Assembly (NCBI GenBank): GCA_928085145.1
Contig: OV725078.1
Location: 87,335,243-87,399,242 of the forward strand
DNA: 64,000 nucleotides
Source: Nezara viridula
Taxonomy: Eukaryota; Arthropoda; Insecta; Hemiptera; Pentatomidae
Reading direction: 5' to 3'
Part shown: positions 1-13,723 of the stretch, piece by piece
Layout of the letters: each line of letters starts with the position of its first letter
Position numbering within the stretch: position 1 is the first letter of the stretch
Translations under genes and position numbers: made by a program
The notes under the pieces: generated by a model
What the model saw: only the letters and a program-made list of their open reading frames with translations
What the model was told of the DNA's origin: nothing
The model's database searches: none

Positions 1-1417
1 AGGAAAAAGATGGCCTTCAAAAATATGAAAAATATGCAAGCATGACTTGCATCCCCAATATGTCAAAATAATGAGATTATATAGGCTAAATGGCCGAAAA
101 TTTTTGTAGGTCACCTATTTTCTCAATTTTGTGATCAAAATTTTTTATGATTCATGTGGAAAGCAAATGAGTATTCATGAGTTTTTAGTACCTAATTAAA
201 TCAATTAATTTAATGAGAAAAAGTCCCATTTCTATGAATTTTCATAGATAAAAAAGTTGTAAGTTATAATAAGATGAAGCCATTCATGATGTTGTAGACA
301 AATGTTAATAATTTGATAAAAAGAGGTCTGTACCGTGGACTAAGAAAGCAAAGTAGAATATATAACTACTATTAATATAAATAAATTAATTGAAAAAGAT
401 TATAGTCATAAAAATAAGTAAAACAATATGACATTAAATACTAATTCACCTTTGACTAAACCCCCAAGCTAACTTTTTCTACTAAAATGAATGCAATTGA
501 AAAATGATTCTCCTCTCCACCATTGCCTTTTCAGTACATCAATCCCTCAACCATTCATGGTTTTGGCATTCCTGAATTTCGATTATTCCCTTATAAATCG
601 TGAGTTTAAACAGTTCCAAGTACAGTAGGTATGTATATAATTACTGGACTTATAATATTTACTTTTTAGGTATATTTTTACTCGTGCAATGTACAAAACG
701 AAATCACATTGAAGAAGTTTAATTTTTGTTTGTTTGTTAGCAGAAAATGACATTTTCCATCAGTCACAAGAGAACTAATGTAAGAGGAATACATATAAGA
801 ATACGAGTTAAGTTTACAAAAGTAGGTACATTAAAATGTTTCAAGAATAATTTATTCATCTTATGGAAAAAAATTTATGAACATTAGTTAAAGTTGAGCA
901 GCTCTGATTAAAATTATGAAAGCCTACATTTAAAACAATCCTATTCTTGTCTTTTTTGACTATTATAAAACGTAATATTTGTAATGATCCTGTTATATTT
1001 CCATTTACTTTTCATTGTATTAGAAAGGAATTGACTTTTGTCTATTTATGTGCTCTTATACTATGGCCAGCATCAAAGGAAATATTTATGAAAAATTGTT
1101 TTTAGTTTAGGATAATAAAACAAGTTGCCAGAATCAAGCACAATAGGTATTATCGCTGTAAGTATCCATTCATACCATATATACAGACAAAATGAGAGAA
1201 ATAATAAAGAATTATAACAAAATAATTTTTGTTATTAAAAATATTTTTTTTTTTACTTTCACTTACCTATATATGAAATATATAGTAAAAGAAATTATTG
1301 CAATCATGAAATTTTTGAATCTCAGTTTTCAACAGAAATACATGTTTTGAGGTCCCCTGAGTCCAAATAAACAAGTCTCGCAAAATAGTCTGCATACGCG
1401 CGCGCGCGCGCGTGTGT

Positions 1418-1468
<51 letters not shown>

Positions 1469-3203
1469 CAGCTCAAAAAAAAAAATAGTACGAAACTGAT
1501 ATTAGGTATTTAATGTTTTTATATGGTTCAGATGTAACAGTAACTTTTTCATTAAAATCGGCTAACTGAAAGTGCCACTTTATATCAACGGTGAAACACA
1601 TTTTTACGATTTTCTCAAAAATAGCTCAAACGATTTTGATTAAACTCAGTGTATCACTGTATAATTAAATGGTATTTAGTATCATTTGTCTTATCCCCAT
1701 TGATGCCACTTTACAGGACTTGAATGCCCAATGTTCACATGCGTCTTCCTCTAAAATACCTTTAATATGGTTTATTTAAAAAAATTAACTCTCTTTTATT
1801 GAGAATTACTATAAAAAATAGCCAAATATGAAGTTTGAAGGAATGTGATCATTGGAAACTGAAGAAAAAAAGAAAAATGCTTATCCAGGTTGAAAATGAA
1901 TCTCCGGAAATAACAATCAGAAGGTATACATATAATACATTGTTGGAAAGCAGAGAATTTCAGAAAAAATAATATCAAATAAACAAAGTTATAGAAAGTA
2001 ATGGAGAGAGAGGAACAAATATAAATAATAATTTCAGAAAACTAACGTTATTTAACGTAATTCACATGTTTCCAAGAAAATTAAATAAAAAGTTTCTTAC
2101 TAAATGTAAATTTTTAATTTTTTTTCTACATTTGAAAAAAAAAGTATTTAAAATCTACCAAATCAAGCCAATGCCATTGTTTAAAATACTATTTCATCTT
2201 ACTTGTGTGAAAGAAGAAGTGAAATATAAAAATATTTCGTGGATATGTTTATAACCATACATACATTTACCCTAGTTTAATAACTCTAGATATGATATTA
2301 TATTTAAATAATTAGGTATCTATTGGCCATTTATTTAAAAAAATCATTAAGTAACCTTTTAGAAAATTAAATTAGTGAATAATTTGATTAATTTTTCCTT
2401 TGTGAAATCCCAACATTATCCACTTACAATCAGTGTGACAACTTTTGACCTATCCATGGCAGGCACTGAAAATTTCGTAATTTCAGTTTAGTTAACTTTA
2501 CAATGGAAAATAACAGTTTAATAACTGTTAGTCCTACAATCCATCATCATTTATTGGTTAAATATTCAGATATACTTTCAAATTACTCTAGGCATATATA
2601 AGCCTTTTGGTTGACAGAATGACTATCTCCAATTTCAACATTCTTTATTATTAATTTTAGTGAAGTTTCTAGTGGAAAAATTTATACCTTTATTCACAGT
2701 TCTATACTTCAACATTGCAATCAACTTACTCATTGTCTGTATAAACATAACTTTTCCAACAACAAATATCACTAAAATGACATTACTCAAAAATGTTGAA
2801 ATTGAAGTTATTCATTTTGTCAACTGAAAGGCTCAGAGACTGAAGTTGTGTGCTTTATAAAAGCAAGTGGAGTAATTAGATTGTTATTGCCTACCATTGA
2901 TATAATAAATAGAGTATTTGTAATTTAAATGGTCTTAATTATTTTTTATCTGTAAGCTTTAAGCTTTAGCTTCGTTTAAAATGCACTTCAAAAATTTTAT
3001 AATTGCCCAACATTGCCAGAAAATTATTTCTATTCAAAGTAGAGTGCTAATTGAAAGTTATCTGTTGCGCATATGTACTGTGCGTATATTATCAGTTGGC
3101 ATTATAGACCATGAAATCTTGAGCCACGTGTGTGTGTGGTTTCCTTACAGACGTATATTGCTTGCAGGAGCACATATAGCCTGGAGAGAGTCACCCAACC
3201 TCA
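1..3203. other. AT-rich stretch with no recognised gene
   Basis: Scanning both strands shows only short unsupported frames. The one distinct feature is the CG/TG microsatellite near 1.4 kb. The stretch is either 5' flank or an upstream intron of TTC39; the sequence does not decide which. Confidence 0.5.
1396..1466. repeat. (CG)n(TG)n microsatellite
   Basis: About 17 bases of alternating CG run into a TG dinucleotide tract broken once by ggg. Frames across it read His-Thr or Cys-Val repeats and are not genes. Confidence 0.95.
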
Positions 3204-3580
3204 ATCGGCTTCAAGGACAGTGACAAATAGGTCTAGATCCACAGATTATGGCTGCTCAGAGTTAACAGCCGCACAAGGTTAACTTACCCCGAAACAGACC
3301 ATCCATGGACCAAATCTCAGGGGGTGCTACTGATATCCTGGTAGACCACTTCCCGATTCCCAATTTGAGTACATGGGGTAAGGTCATCAGTCCTACGCCC
3401 GGTTGGTGTGAGTTGCCTCCAGTAGGCTAACGGGCATCACATACTGTAGAGGAGGAATCTCGGGCAGCATGGCTTCCCCTGGTGGACAGTCACCCATCCA
3501 AGTACTAACCGCGCTCGGCGTTGCTTAACTTTGATTACCTATCACAAGCGCATTTAGTCTGTACAGCTACCCCAGCCCCC
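3204..3580 (-). mobile_element. 5S-rRNA-derived SINE, copy 1
   Basis: On the minus strand a head reading GGGGTAGCTGTACAGACTAA is followed by a 5S rRNA internal-promoter-like block (minus strand of 3488-3533): AAGTTAAGC, CGGTTAGTACTTGG, ATGGGTGAC. A roughly 240-bp body follows and ends near GTCACTGTCCTTGAA. A second copy with the same head, 5S block, body and end lies at 33241-33627, which defines the unit. 5S-derived SINEs (SINE3 class) use the RNA polymerase III promoter of 5S rRNA and borrow LINE machinery. It is not a functional 5S gene, because the 5' and 3' thirds of 5S are absent. Confidence 0.75.
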
Positions 3581-3739
3581 AAATTAAAAATATTATAGTA
3601 ATAAAAATAAGTGAAACAATATAATAGGAGAATAATGTACACACAAGATACAGAAAGTTAAATTTTAGTAAAAATAAAATAATTCGATTTTGACATATTC
3701 AAACCTATATACAATATTTATATTCAGCTTAGGTAACTC

Positions 3740-4960
3740 TAAAACAAGCTTTTACACCTTGTTTCTGTCAAGGACATATGGAATGATGAAATCATGATGT
3801 AAAGTTTTATTTGTATTGTAATATAGAGCATCGGATATTATTCAAAGGACTTTAGACTGAAAGGATTGGATATATATGATGTTCAAACATTTTGCTGTCC
3901 TCCACTATTGAAGTCCATAGTTGGTTTCAATGTGGTCTTGTAAATAATTAGTTTGGTTGTTTGTTTCCAATTGAAAGATGAGAGTTTTTGTTCAGTAATC
4001 TCTAATATAACTGGCCAAATTGTCGGTTAAATTCTCTTCTTTTAGGTATAGTTTGTGAGTTCCATGTTAGTATTTTGGCTAGCAGAAAGACAAGATACCT
4101 GACTGTATTTGAGAAAGAAAGTGGTATAGAGTTATGAAGGATTAGCAGACAGGATCTGTGTCTGAGGGTGAAAGTGATATGCTTACATTTCGACTCATTG
4201 ACTTTAATGGGCTAATTCTTTCACCATTGCTCAATTAGTGAAAGATGTCTTTGTAGGCTTATAAAAGTCCTTTCAGGATCTGAATAGGAGGAAAGGATCA
4301 TCAGAAAATGTTACCAGGAAAATATTGGGAATTTTAGAGATGTCAGCACTGAAGAGAATACAGAGAACTTGTCCAAGACTCAGCTTTGAAGAACACCAGT
4401 CTCAAGAAAATAATTATTGGAGTATGCTAGGTTGCAGCAGACTTGAAAGGTTTAAGAGAAAAAACCTAAGGATTGAGGTTAACAAATTTTGATCTTAAAA
4501 AGCAATCTAGCTTGTCACTCGTGGTTGAAAGGTTGTGATAACTTCAGAAAGGTTCCAGTGAAATCTTGCTCTGAACAAAATCACTGATGTGAACGGATTT
4601 TTTTAGAATTTGAGTATGGGTAGAATTCATTCGAAGGTTTTTCGAATTATGTTATGTTTCCTTATTAAAGGAAAGTGGGTTGTACAGGTAAGAAAGGATG
4701 CAGTTGTACAGATAGGCAAGCTGTCTGATCACTTTTTTGTGAAGTTTTCGAAGGACCTGGGGAGTGAGGGAATTTTTTCGGTTTCGCTTTATTAATTACC
4801 TTTTTGACCTCAGAACGGTTAACAACTTTAGGAGGTAGAGTTGGAGAAAAGAGTAATTCCTTTACTGTATGAATGAGATTATGTTCAGGATAGGGAGTGA
4901 GTTTGTTTGATGGATACTTGGCAAATTCTTATCTTACGAAACCACAGGAACCATCATCAC
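3740..4960 (-). mobile_element. Jockey-like LINE, degraded reverse transcriptase C-terminus
   Basis: Minus-strand translation, with several frameshifts, shows the jockey-type RT thumb and tail in order: ...ISPLKSMSRNVSISLSP..., a LTDNLASYIRDY stretch, then IQSFQSKVL. These match related fragments at 36.1-36.5, 57.8-58.1 and 19.1-19.4 kb. No open frame survives and both ends are eroded. It is next to the SINE copy at 3204-3580. Confidence 0.6.
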
Positions 4961-5049
4961 ATAGAAGATGGTGGTATATTGATGTTTTAGGATTATTTTT
5001 ACTCAGTTTCACATGACATGGATGAGTTTTATTAGCAAAACATACTTCT

Positions 5050-6635
5050 GTCAATTTTTCATGATCCGTTACAAATATTTATATTTTATTTATTATTAAA
5101 TATTCAGCACATTTGATCAGTACTTAATTTTATACAAGCATTAGTATTTCATTCATGATATTAATGATATATTTTAGTATAAAAGTCCAAGCATCTGTAT
5201 ATTCTTGAAATGGAAATAAATTATTGAAAAAGTTATGATTTGCTTTATCAATTGTCATCATTTAAGTTCTATCCAATGTTTATAACAAAATACTAGGATA
5301 ATTGGCTTGTTGATTCTTTTCTTTTGATCCTCGTGTTCAGTTTAGTTTGTAGAAAATGCATGTAAAAAATTTGTTAGAAGTTTTCATTTTCGTTTCTATA
5401 GTAATATATAGAAAATATAAAAACCTTCAATAATAAAAAATTAAAATAATATGTAGAGCTATATTTGGAAACTCATGCAAAGATGCATGTTTGTGCTAAC
5501 CTTTTCTTGAACTATATTATTATAAGTTATTTTTAAATAATACTTTTACTTTTCACTATCTAATAATTTATTACTTTGGTTTACATTAGTTATATTTTTT
5601 AGTTTCATATCATGTATACCAATTGATTTGTATGAAAATTATATTATAAACAGAGGTGAAGTATTCAGCACCCATGTTCAACTACTAAGTTTTCCCTCAA
5701 CTCAATGTACATTCATATACTCACTTTATAGAGAATGAGTGTGTGCCAGGAGAGCCTCCTAATTTCAGTGTTGAATCATGTTTAAAATAACAGCTATTAA
5801 ATTTTCTTCCACAGCTGAACTTGATGCTTGGCTTAAAAGTGAGGAAATATAGTGCTGTAAATGTATATGAATATATCTTATCAAATTTCTATCAATGTTC
5901 ATTTATCAGATAGTCTTTTTATTATAATAATATAATGACATAAAGTATTATTTTATGTATAGAGTCAAATTTGATTTGATTCTTTACTATTTAATAAAAT
6001 TTTCAAATTATCTATAAAATGTATAATTATACATTCACACTAATTCTCACTACATTTAAATATATAATTATTGTACAATTTAGTGTTGATTATTATTATA
6101 TCCTAATGGTGGTACCCCATAACCATCATCTCCATAAGATTTTCAAACTCAATCCGTTTGAGACAGAACAGTTGTTTAGCTTTAAAATTTAGAGCCCTAA
6201 AGGCAGCTTTCTCAGTTATTCATCAACAGACAAGAAAATGTGAAAGTCTTTTGAGCGTTATTTATGAAATGTTTTTAAAAAACCAGCCAAAGTATAAATA
6301 AATAAAGTTGATGTTCCATAGTTTTTTTCTTATGAGATATTTCTTCCATCCAGGTAGTATTAAAAATGAAAGTTTCTTCATTTAGATTTGAGTTCTTTGA
6401 ATTTTAAATAAACTGTGTGAAGTACAAATGTAATTTGTTTTTAATATAACTTTTTCTAGAAATAGTTACTTATAAGCTTTGAATGCGGGGATTTATTAGT
6501 ATTTTTGACAAAGGAATTCATAATTGTTCATTATTTTAATTATTTATTTTCAATATTTAGCTTATATCTTCTTTCTATGAGAAGTTTTTGTTAATTTAAT
6601 AGTGATATAAATCAATTTTGTTGATTTATTAATAG
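5050..6635. other. Intronic AT-rich stretch, nothing recognised
   Basis: No coding signal or repeat was recognised. The upstream TTC39 exon that should precede 6636, ending in phase 1, was searched for here and not found. Confidence 0.5.
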
Positions 6636-6768
6636 AGGAACTGCATGCAGAACTATGCTATGCTGAGGCTCTTTTGCTGAAATCTTTGTTAACATTTATT
6701 GAAGATGAAACACTTGTCAGCTTCATCAAGGCAGGGCTGAAAATACGAACTTGCTACAATTCCTATAA
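6636..6768 (+). CDS. TTC39: TTC39 exon (first recognised)
   Basis: Acceptor ttaatag precedes the exon and donor gtatat follows it. The first two bases complete a split codon (most likely Glu), then the frame reads ELHAELCYAEALLLKS and continues to IRTCYNSY, with a split Lys at the end. This matches the conserved EELHAE..YAE.LLQ segment of TTC39 proteins, about 150 residues into the vertebrate proteins. Confidence 0.9.
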
Positions 6769-9700
6769 GTATATTAATTTATTACAATTAATTTATTAAT
6801 TGATTAATTGTTCTCCTCTGATTACTGAGCAAGACGCCAAATTCAAATTGGAAGGCAGTTTTTGTGATATTAAGTAGCATAGGTCAAATTTCTCCTGCTT
6901 AGATGAGATTTGTTTTTGGACTTCTTGTGAATGAAATTTGGCACTCACATTTTTAGATATAAAGGGTTTTAATTATTATATAGCTTGTTTTTGTTGTTCT
7001 TTATTTTAATGATACCTTAATCTGCTGATACAGAGTTTAGGCCAGCTATCCAACCCACATGCAATAGTTCTAGTAAACCTTTAAAAGAATTACTTTTTGC
7101 ACCAGCTTTAAATATGATTCTGCTGCTGATTTGATTTGGTTGGTACAACAAGCTCACTAGGTTGTGTTTGGGCCATGATCATTTTGATTTATTTATCAAT
7201 TTGTGAGAGATTTTAACATTCTCTAGTCGAAGATACAATTTGGACCTACTAACACAGTCAAAGGCCAGCTTGAAGTCAATGAAGAGTAGGTGGACATCCA
7301 TATTGTGCTCATAGCACTTCTCTAGCATTTGCTATACTAAAAAAATTTGATCTGTGGTTCCAATATTGGATCAAAAACTGCAGTAAAGATTGTTTTAGAG
7401 TAAATCCTAAGTCTATACACCAGGAGGCAGTATAAAATCTTATATGCCACATTCAATAGGACAATCCCTCTATAATTTTGGCATTGGGTCTTATCTTCTT
7501 CTTAAAAATAGGTAACATCAATCTCGAGCTCTAGTCAGTTGGTACGTATTTTCTCATTAATCCAAATTCTGAAAATTATGTTGTCAAGTCTTTTGGATTG
7601 AGTATCTCCTTCACATTAAGGATTTTTCCGGATATATTATCTTCAATATCATTCTTTGTTGATCCTTATTCTTTTCATTAATGGCTCTAAGGCACTCATC
7701 ATTGAACCATTATTCATTTCTTCTGAGATTTCTTTCACCTAGTGTTTGTTGCACATTTTTCTGGATATACCCACTCAAGCAGCACCATTCCTCTTACACA
7801 TAACTCTTTTCTTGTGGCTTTGTGCTTAGTGTCTCCTGGAAGAGTTCTTTCAACTGATTGGATTACTACTGGCACTGGTGGAAGGACTTAGTCCGGCAAG
7901 TGGGCCTGTTAGTCCTTTTTGCCAACCCCAAAGACAATACTACCAATGGTTGTTTATTGTTTCTCCAACTTTGTCTCAAACCTTTTTTTTCTTCTAATGA
8001 AGTTCAAAAGAGTGGACCATTTTATTGAGGTAGCTTTGCATACTTGTATTCTGTCTCTGCCCAGAAGTCTGTATCTGGGTGATGCAAACCGGTCACATTC
8101 TGTAATAAAGTGGAGGGCAGTTTCTGGTGCATTTCTGCAAAGATTGCAGAGTTCATCATCTACTATCCCACAGATCTTTAAATGTGTTTTAAGTCTGCAG
8201 TGGCCTGTTAGTACTCTGATAATGAGTCAAATTTATTTTTTAGTTAGGCCCAGTAGCCGCTTAGTTTTGGAGGGAGAGGGGATTTTAATAAATTGTTTGG
8301 CTTGTCTAAACCCAGTGCATTCCCTCCATTCTGATTGGATTACTAACTTTCAAGTCAATAGACACTTGAGAGTTACATGGAAGACCCTAGTACATGATCT
8401 ATTTTATTGATGGTTCTACTTGTCGAATATCATATCTCCTAATGTTGTCACAAAACCTTCCTAAAGCATCTTAAAAAAAGCATCCTTTTCTTCCTCATCT
8501 CTAACCATTGAGACATGTACCAATAACACAGTTTGATTTGTTTCCATTTAAGCCTTATTTTACAAATCTTACATGGTTCTGATGTTCCATATAGCTATTA
8601 TCAAATCCTTATTCTTTTTGTTCCTATTTATGTCAAAGTTGTTGCTATTATATCCATCTGATATTCTTATGGTTGTAGGTGTCGTAACCAGTAATTTGTT
8701 TCTAAGGTGAAGAGGTTGGTCCCACACTAAACCCCCATACTAGAAGGATTGATGATATTCATTTTGCCTTCACTATGGCTGTAGAGCTCTCCCTTCCTTT
8801 TTGCAGTAAGCAATCTTACTCTGCTTTAGAAGGCTAATGGTGGCTCCAAATCTGAGATCATCTTCCACCAATTACTAGATGTTTCTTGCTGCCAACTGGG
8901 ACCATACCATACCCCACTTGAATTGTCCAATTTTGACTTAAGCCTCATTATCACATCAAGTAGGTGGTGTATTGAGGGGTTTGAAAATGTAATGATTATA
9001 AATAATTTATTAACATTTCAAAAAACAGAAGGCTTCCATAAATCTGCCTTCCATTTCTTTTTCTCCTTAAGGCTTGGTGGATCCCATTCTAGATTTTAAC
9101 CCCGAAAATCTAAAATGCTTTAAAATTTCAGACCTTGACCCCTTTAATTTAAAAAAACTAACCCTTACCTCCAGGTATGAGTTGTCAGGGTAATATAATA
9201 CAGAAATGGACAAAAGTTCTAAGTTAGTTATGAATTAGAAGGATGAAATTTATTGTATACTATTTATATATTTTACGTTTCTTTCTACCTGTATTTGAAT
9301 CATGAATTATGCTCTTTTGATAGGTTTTCAGAAAAGTGTGTGAAATTCTTAATGTTTATAATGATACAGCCCTTTTTTCTTATCTTCATTAATGAAGTTT
9401 ATTAAGTTTAATTCCAATCTTAGGTAGATTTTTGGCTGATTTAAACTTATAAATCTACTTAATTTCAAAACAGAGTTTTTGATTTTTGCAGATTTTCTTA
9501 GGTGAATTTCACAAGCATTCTCATTAACACATACATTTATTTCCATTACCTCTTTTTTTATTTTCCTTTGTGAGAATAGATATTTTGTGGTTTGTTGTTT
9601 AAATATTTTGGATCTAATGATTGTGATAGTAACTTTATTCCATTACATTATCTATGCTTTACTCTTACTTATTGCAAAGAAAGATATCTACCAGACTCTT

Positions 9701-12700
9701 TACTGTCAAGGAAATATTTTCTAATTTTCTCAATATTAGAAAAGGATTTGTTGTTTGCAGATTTTTAAATCTTTATACTTATTCTTTCAAATCTGTGCAG
9801 TTAGGATGAAAATTAATTATATAGTGTTCGTTTGTTATCTGACTACTCATGCTTCTCTCATAGGGTGTTAGAGAAAAAAATGTATATATATAATAAAGAT
9901 TTTTATTCAAACATTTTTCATTTCATTCAACTTTTGTCAGATATTAATAGACATTGACAAAAAAATTAGGGTTTAATTAAATATATTATTTGTAAGGCTA
10001 ATTGTAGAAGGCTGGAACTTGGCCTAAACTGATTAAATGCTTTTAAGCTAGTAAAACTTTACAAAGTTTCTTTTTTTTTTTATATTAAAACTATATCTAT
10101 TAGTCGTCACCCTTTCAGTGCCAATGTGAGAATGCCAGGTTTCATGTTGTGATTTTCCTTAATCGTTGCTAACCATCATGGTAATGGAACCCATGCCATT
10201 TAGATCTGGCCACAGTAACATCGCAGCCTTCCAATCAATTAGATACCATTTTTTTTCTCTCAGTAGTGACATAGTATTAACAATTTTCACTGGAGGCATT
10301 GATTCTAATAAATATTAAACTTTATCAATGAAAATATTCCAATTCGCATTAAGTTGATTGAAAGTTCTGGATCTTAAAACAAAATAAGTAAGGAAGTATC
10401 AACACTTGGTTTATCGAACAAATTACTTTCCAATAAAACTAAAAAAAAAAGTAATATCACTATAGATTATAAGTGTTGTCAATGAACCTATTAAGAGTAA
10501 ACAATAATGGTTCTAAAGTTTAATATAATTTCAAGAACATCATTTATTTTATTCTTTTATTTTTATTATTTTATACCCATTCATCAATATTATTCAGAAA
10601 TATTGACATTTTTTTCATTTAATCATAGTGGAAAATTCCTGGTAAAACTATTAAAGTAAGGCTCTCGTGCAACATTGTCCTTTAAAGGGCAGTTGAGATG
10701 AGTTTCAGTCTTTCATATATATAGTTATATATTTTTTTATATTATGTGCCACTTGAGAAGAGGAATTGTTAGTGAACTGGGACATAGAAATGGGGAAGAG
10801 TAGCCTCACCCCAGTGACCTAAAATTACATTTAACCTTATGGAGACACCAACAAACCTCTCTCTAAATGCTTAAATGCCACAAAGTAATTCTGTAAATAT
10901 TAATAAATCGAAGTAATCAATTTTAATAAATTAGACCATAATTTTCTGTGCTTAAACATCATCTGAGTTCGTGAGTTTAAGCATAAAGGCCTGGAATTAG
11001 GAAAAATCTCTCATGAAATCACCCTGTTCATTTGAAAAACTTGTATTAATTGTACTATATTTATTCTTCCATTAGCTGAAATATTTGGTGAAACTATTTC
11101 ACAACAAATACAATTCATTGTAACAAGTAAAAGAATAGCTAAAGTTGAAGCATCTTGAGCAGCAGTTATGTACTTGTCTGATAGTTGTGATATGTTGAGG
11201 ATCAACAGCTGCACAAGAGCCCTCTTTAATAATTTTACCTAATCACTTGTAGTTCTCGTGAATTATTATACATTATTGGCTTATAAATAATAATACACAG
11301 GCATGCATACATTGTGCTCACAATGAAGTCCTAGTTTCTTATTAAAGAAATTTGATAGAATCATATAGTACAGGTTAAAATAATATTTTTGTATATGGAA
11401 GACATTGTTTACTAATAAAATAATTACATTTTAATTATGAATGAATTACAATATTTTCTGGTTATCATCCTCTTCACAACATAGCTACAAGTTACATTTT
11501 TTATTGTAAATAACTTTCAATGAATTTTGGTGAAGAAACAGTTAGTTTTATATGAAAATATGTTTCTTAAAATCTTCCATCCCTTATTCAGGAAGAAGAG
11601 CTGCTAGAATATTCATTATTATTAACTGGAACATAGATAGTGAGATTCAGATATTGCTGTTTCACCATGTTCCTATTGGCTGATTTTCTCAATAGGTGAT
11701 AGGGTAGGTTTCTCAATAGGTATATATATATATATATGTATATATTTAAACGTTGTGTAGGTTATATTTTCAAGTAAAAATTGGGGTAAATATTTATAAT
11801 GATGGGAAATTTTAATTCTGATGTTGTAATCACTACATTATAATTTTATAATTTCTATTAGTATGGGGATAGGAATTTCCTCCTGTTTTTCTTGCAGCTA
11901 CATATTACTTCCTAGGATGTTAAATTTCAGGTTGCTGTCCCTCAATACTGTAACAGTTAAAACTATTAAATGTTATGTTGCTATATTAATATTGCTTTTT
12001 TATGTGATTCTTTAACCTGAGAGAAAAAAAAACCTTTCTAATCTTATTCGGTAGATGCAGAAAGTATTTTGAGGAGCCATTAACAGTTTGTTTTATTTAA
12101 TCATGTAAACTTGTTTATAATTTCTTTTCTGTATGCTTAAATGACAGCTAATACAAAATTATGTGGATTTCCATGTAGTATATTTTGCTTTAATATACAA
12201 AAGCGTTTTATTGTTATAAGAACTATTGGTATGCTTTCTGTTGATGACAATCCATTCATAATGTGGATGTATAATAGTAATCCTTTAACAAAATAACATT
12301 TTTATTTCCATCACAATGTATATATCTGTTTCTCATGTATATGTATATATATATATGATACACACAATTGAAATAGCATGAATGTTGCATGTGTTTTTAG
12401 TTGTATATTATTTTACTGATATATCAATTCTGGTTATTGTTGTTGTGTTTTTTAATCATTATTAGATATGAAGACTAAAGGAATCTGTTATTTAATGCAT
12501 TTATATTATAATTAATTAAAGCCTGGATCTTAACTAGTTGTAACTTTCTTTGTAGAGAATGTAACAACATTTTAACAACAAGGAAGTGGACAAATGAAGC
12601 ACATAAAGTGCATTTTGAAAGTGGTGTGCATGTTGGAATTGGTGCCTTTAATCTGGTAAAAATTTTAGCTCATCCTTAAATGTCTGTTATTGATAATGTA

Positions 12701-13619
12701 TATAAGATGTTGTTTTAACCCATGTACCTAATCTCTTAAAAATAAGCTTTTATTGATGTGCAACAAATTAATCTGCTTTTTCTATTTCACAAAAACCTAC
12801 AACATTTTATTGAAGGAAGTTAGTCGACTATTCTACATTTCATAGGTGATAAATAGTCAGGAAGGAGTCATTTTTAAGGTTTTTTTATTAGTGCCAATGT
12901 TTCAACCCAACCATATCGTTCATCATCAGGGAATTTTTTGAGCGCTGAAGGTATTCAAGTACTAAGACTTCAAGACTTGAGTACTTGAATACCTTAAGTG
13001 CTCGAAACATGTCCTGATGATGACCCACATGTTTTATTAGTGCCAAATAACCTTAAAAATGACTGCATCCTGACTATTTATCACCTATGCTACAAAATTT
13101 TATTTAATTAAGAACAGTTTTTCATAATTTCTTTCAAGAACATTTTGTATCCACTGTACCATATGATTTGGATATCTAATAAGAAGATTTATATGCTACT
13201 GATAGTAATGGTCAAATATTTATTTCTACATTAATCAATATGTCTATCTTTATCTTATTATTTCAATAATTTGTTGTGAATAAGGTTATAAGAAATATGT
13301 TACATGAAGCTTGGTTAAGAAGTTTTAAATATGACTCCCTTCTCAAAGGGACAGTTAGAAAATAGCCCAGAATAATTATAATCACAAGATAAAAATAAAA
13401 TAATAAATAATTTGCTAGTATACTAAACATTTATATGAACTAAACATTTTCAATTATAATTTATTATTAAATCTACGAATGTATGCTAGTGATAATTAGA
13501 TTATGTATATATATATTTAATTTTTTTTTTTGTAAACAACAGGATCAATGGTCATTTTGTAGTTTATTGAATAATAATTAATTTCCTTAATTTCCAATTT
13601 AAATAATTATTTTAGTATA

Positions 13620-13661
<42 letters not shown>

Positions 13662-13671
13662 AAGTACATAG

Positions 13672-13723
<52 letters not shown>

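Noticed and set aside
5815..5860. Possible upstream TTC39 exon after cttccacag
   Set aside because: The translation (LNLMLGLKVRKYSAVNVYEY) shows no similarity to the expected N-terminal segment, and no matching donor phase was found.
7919..8410. 163-codon plus-strand open frame
   Set aside because: It is the antisense shadow of a LINE tail whose minus-strand translation has the LTGH and C..C...H...C motifs.
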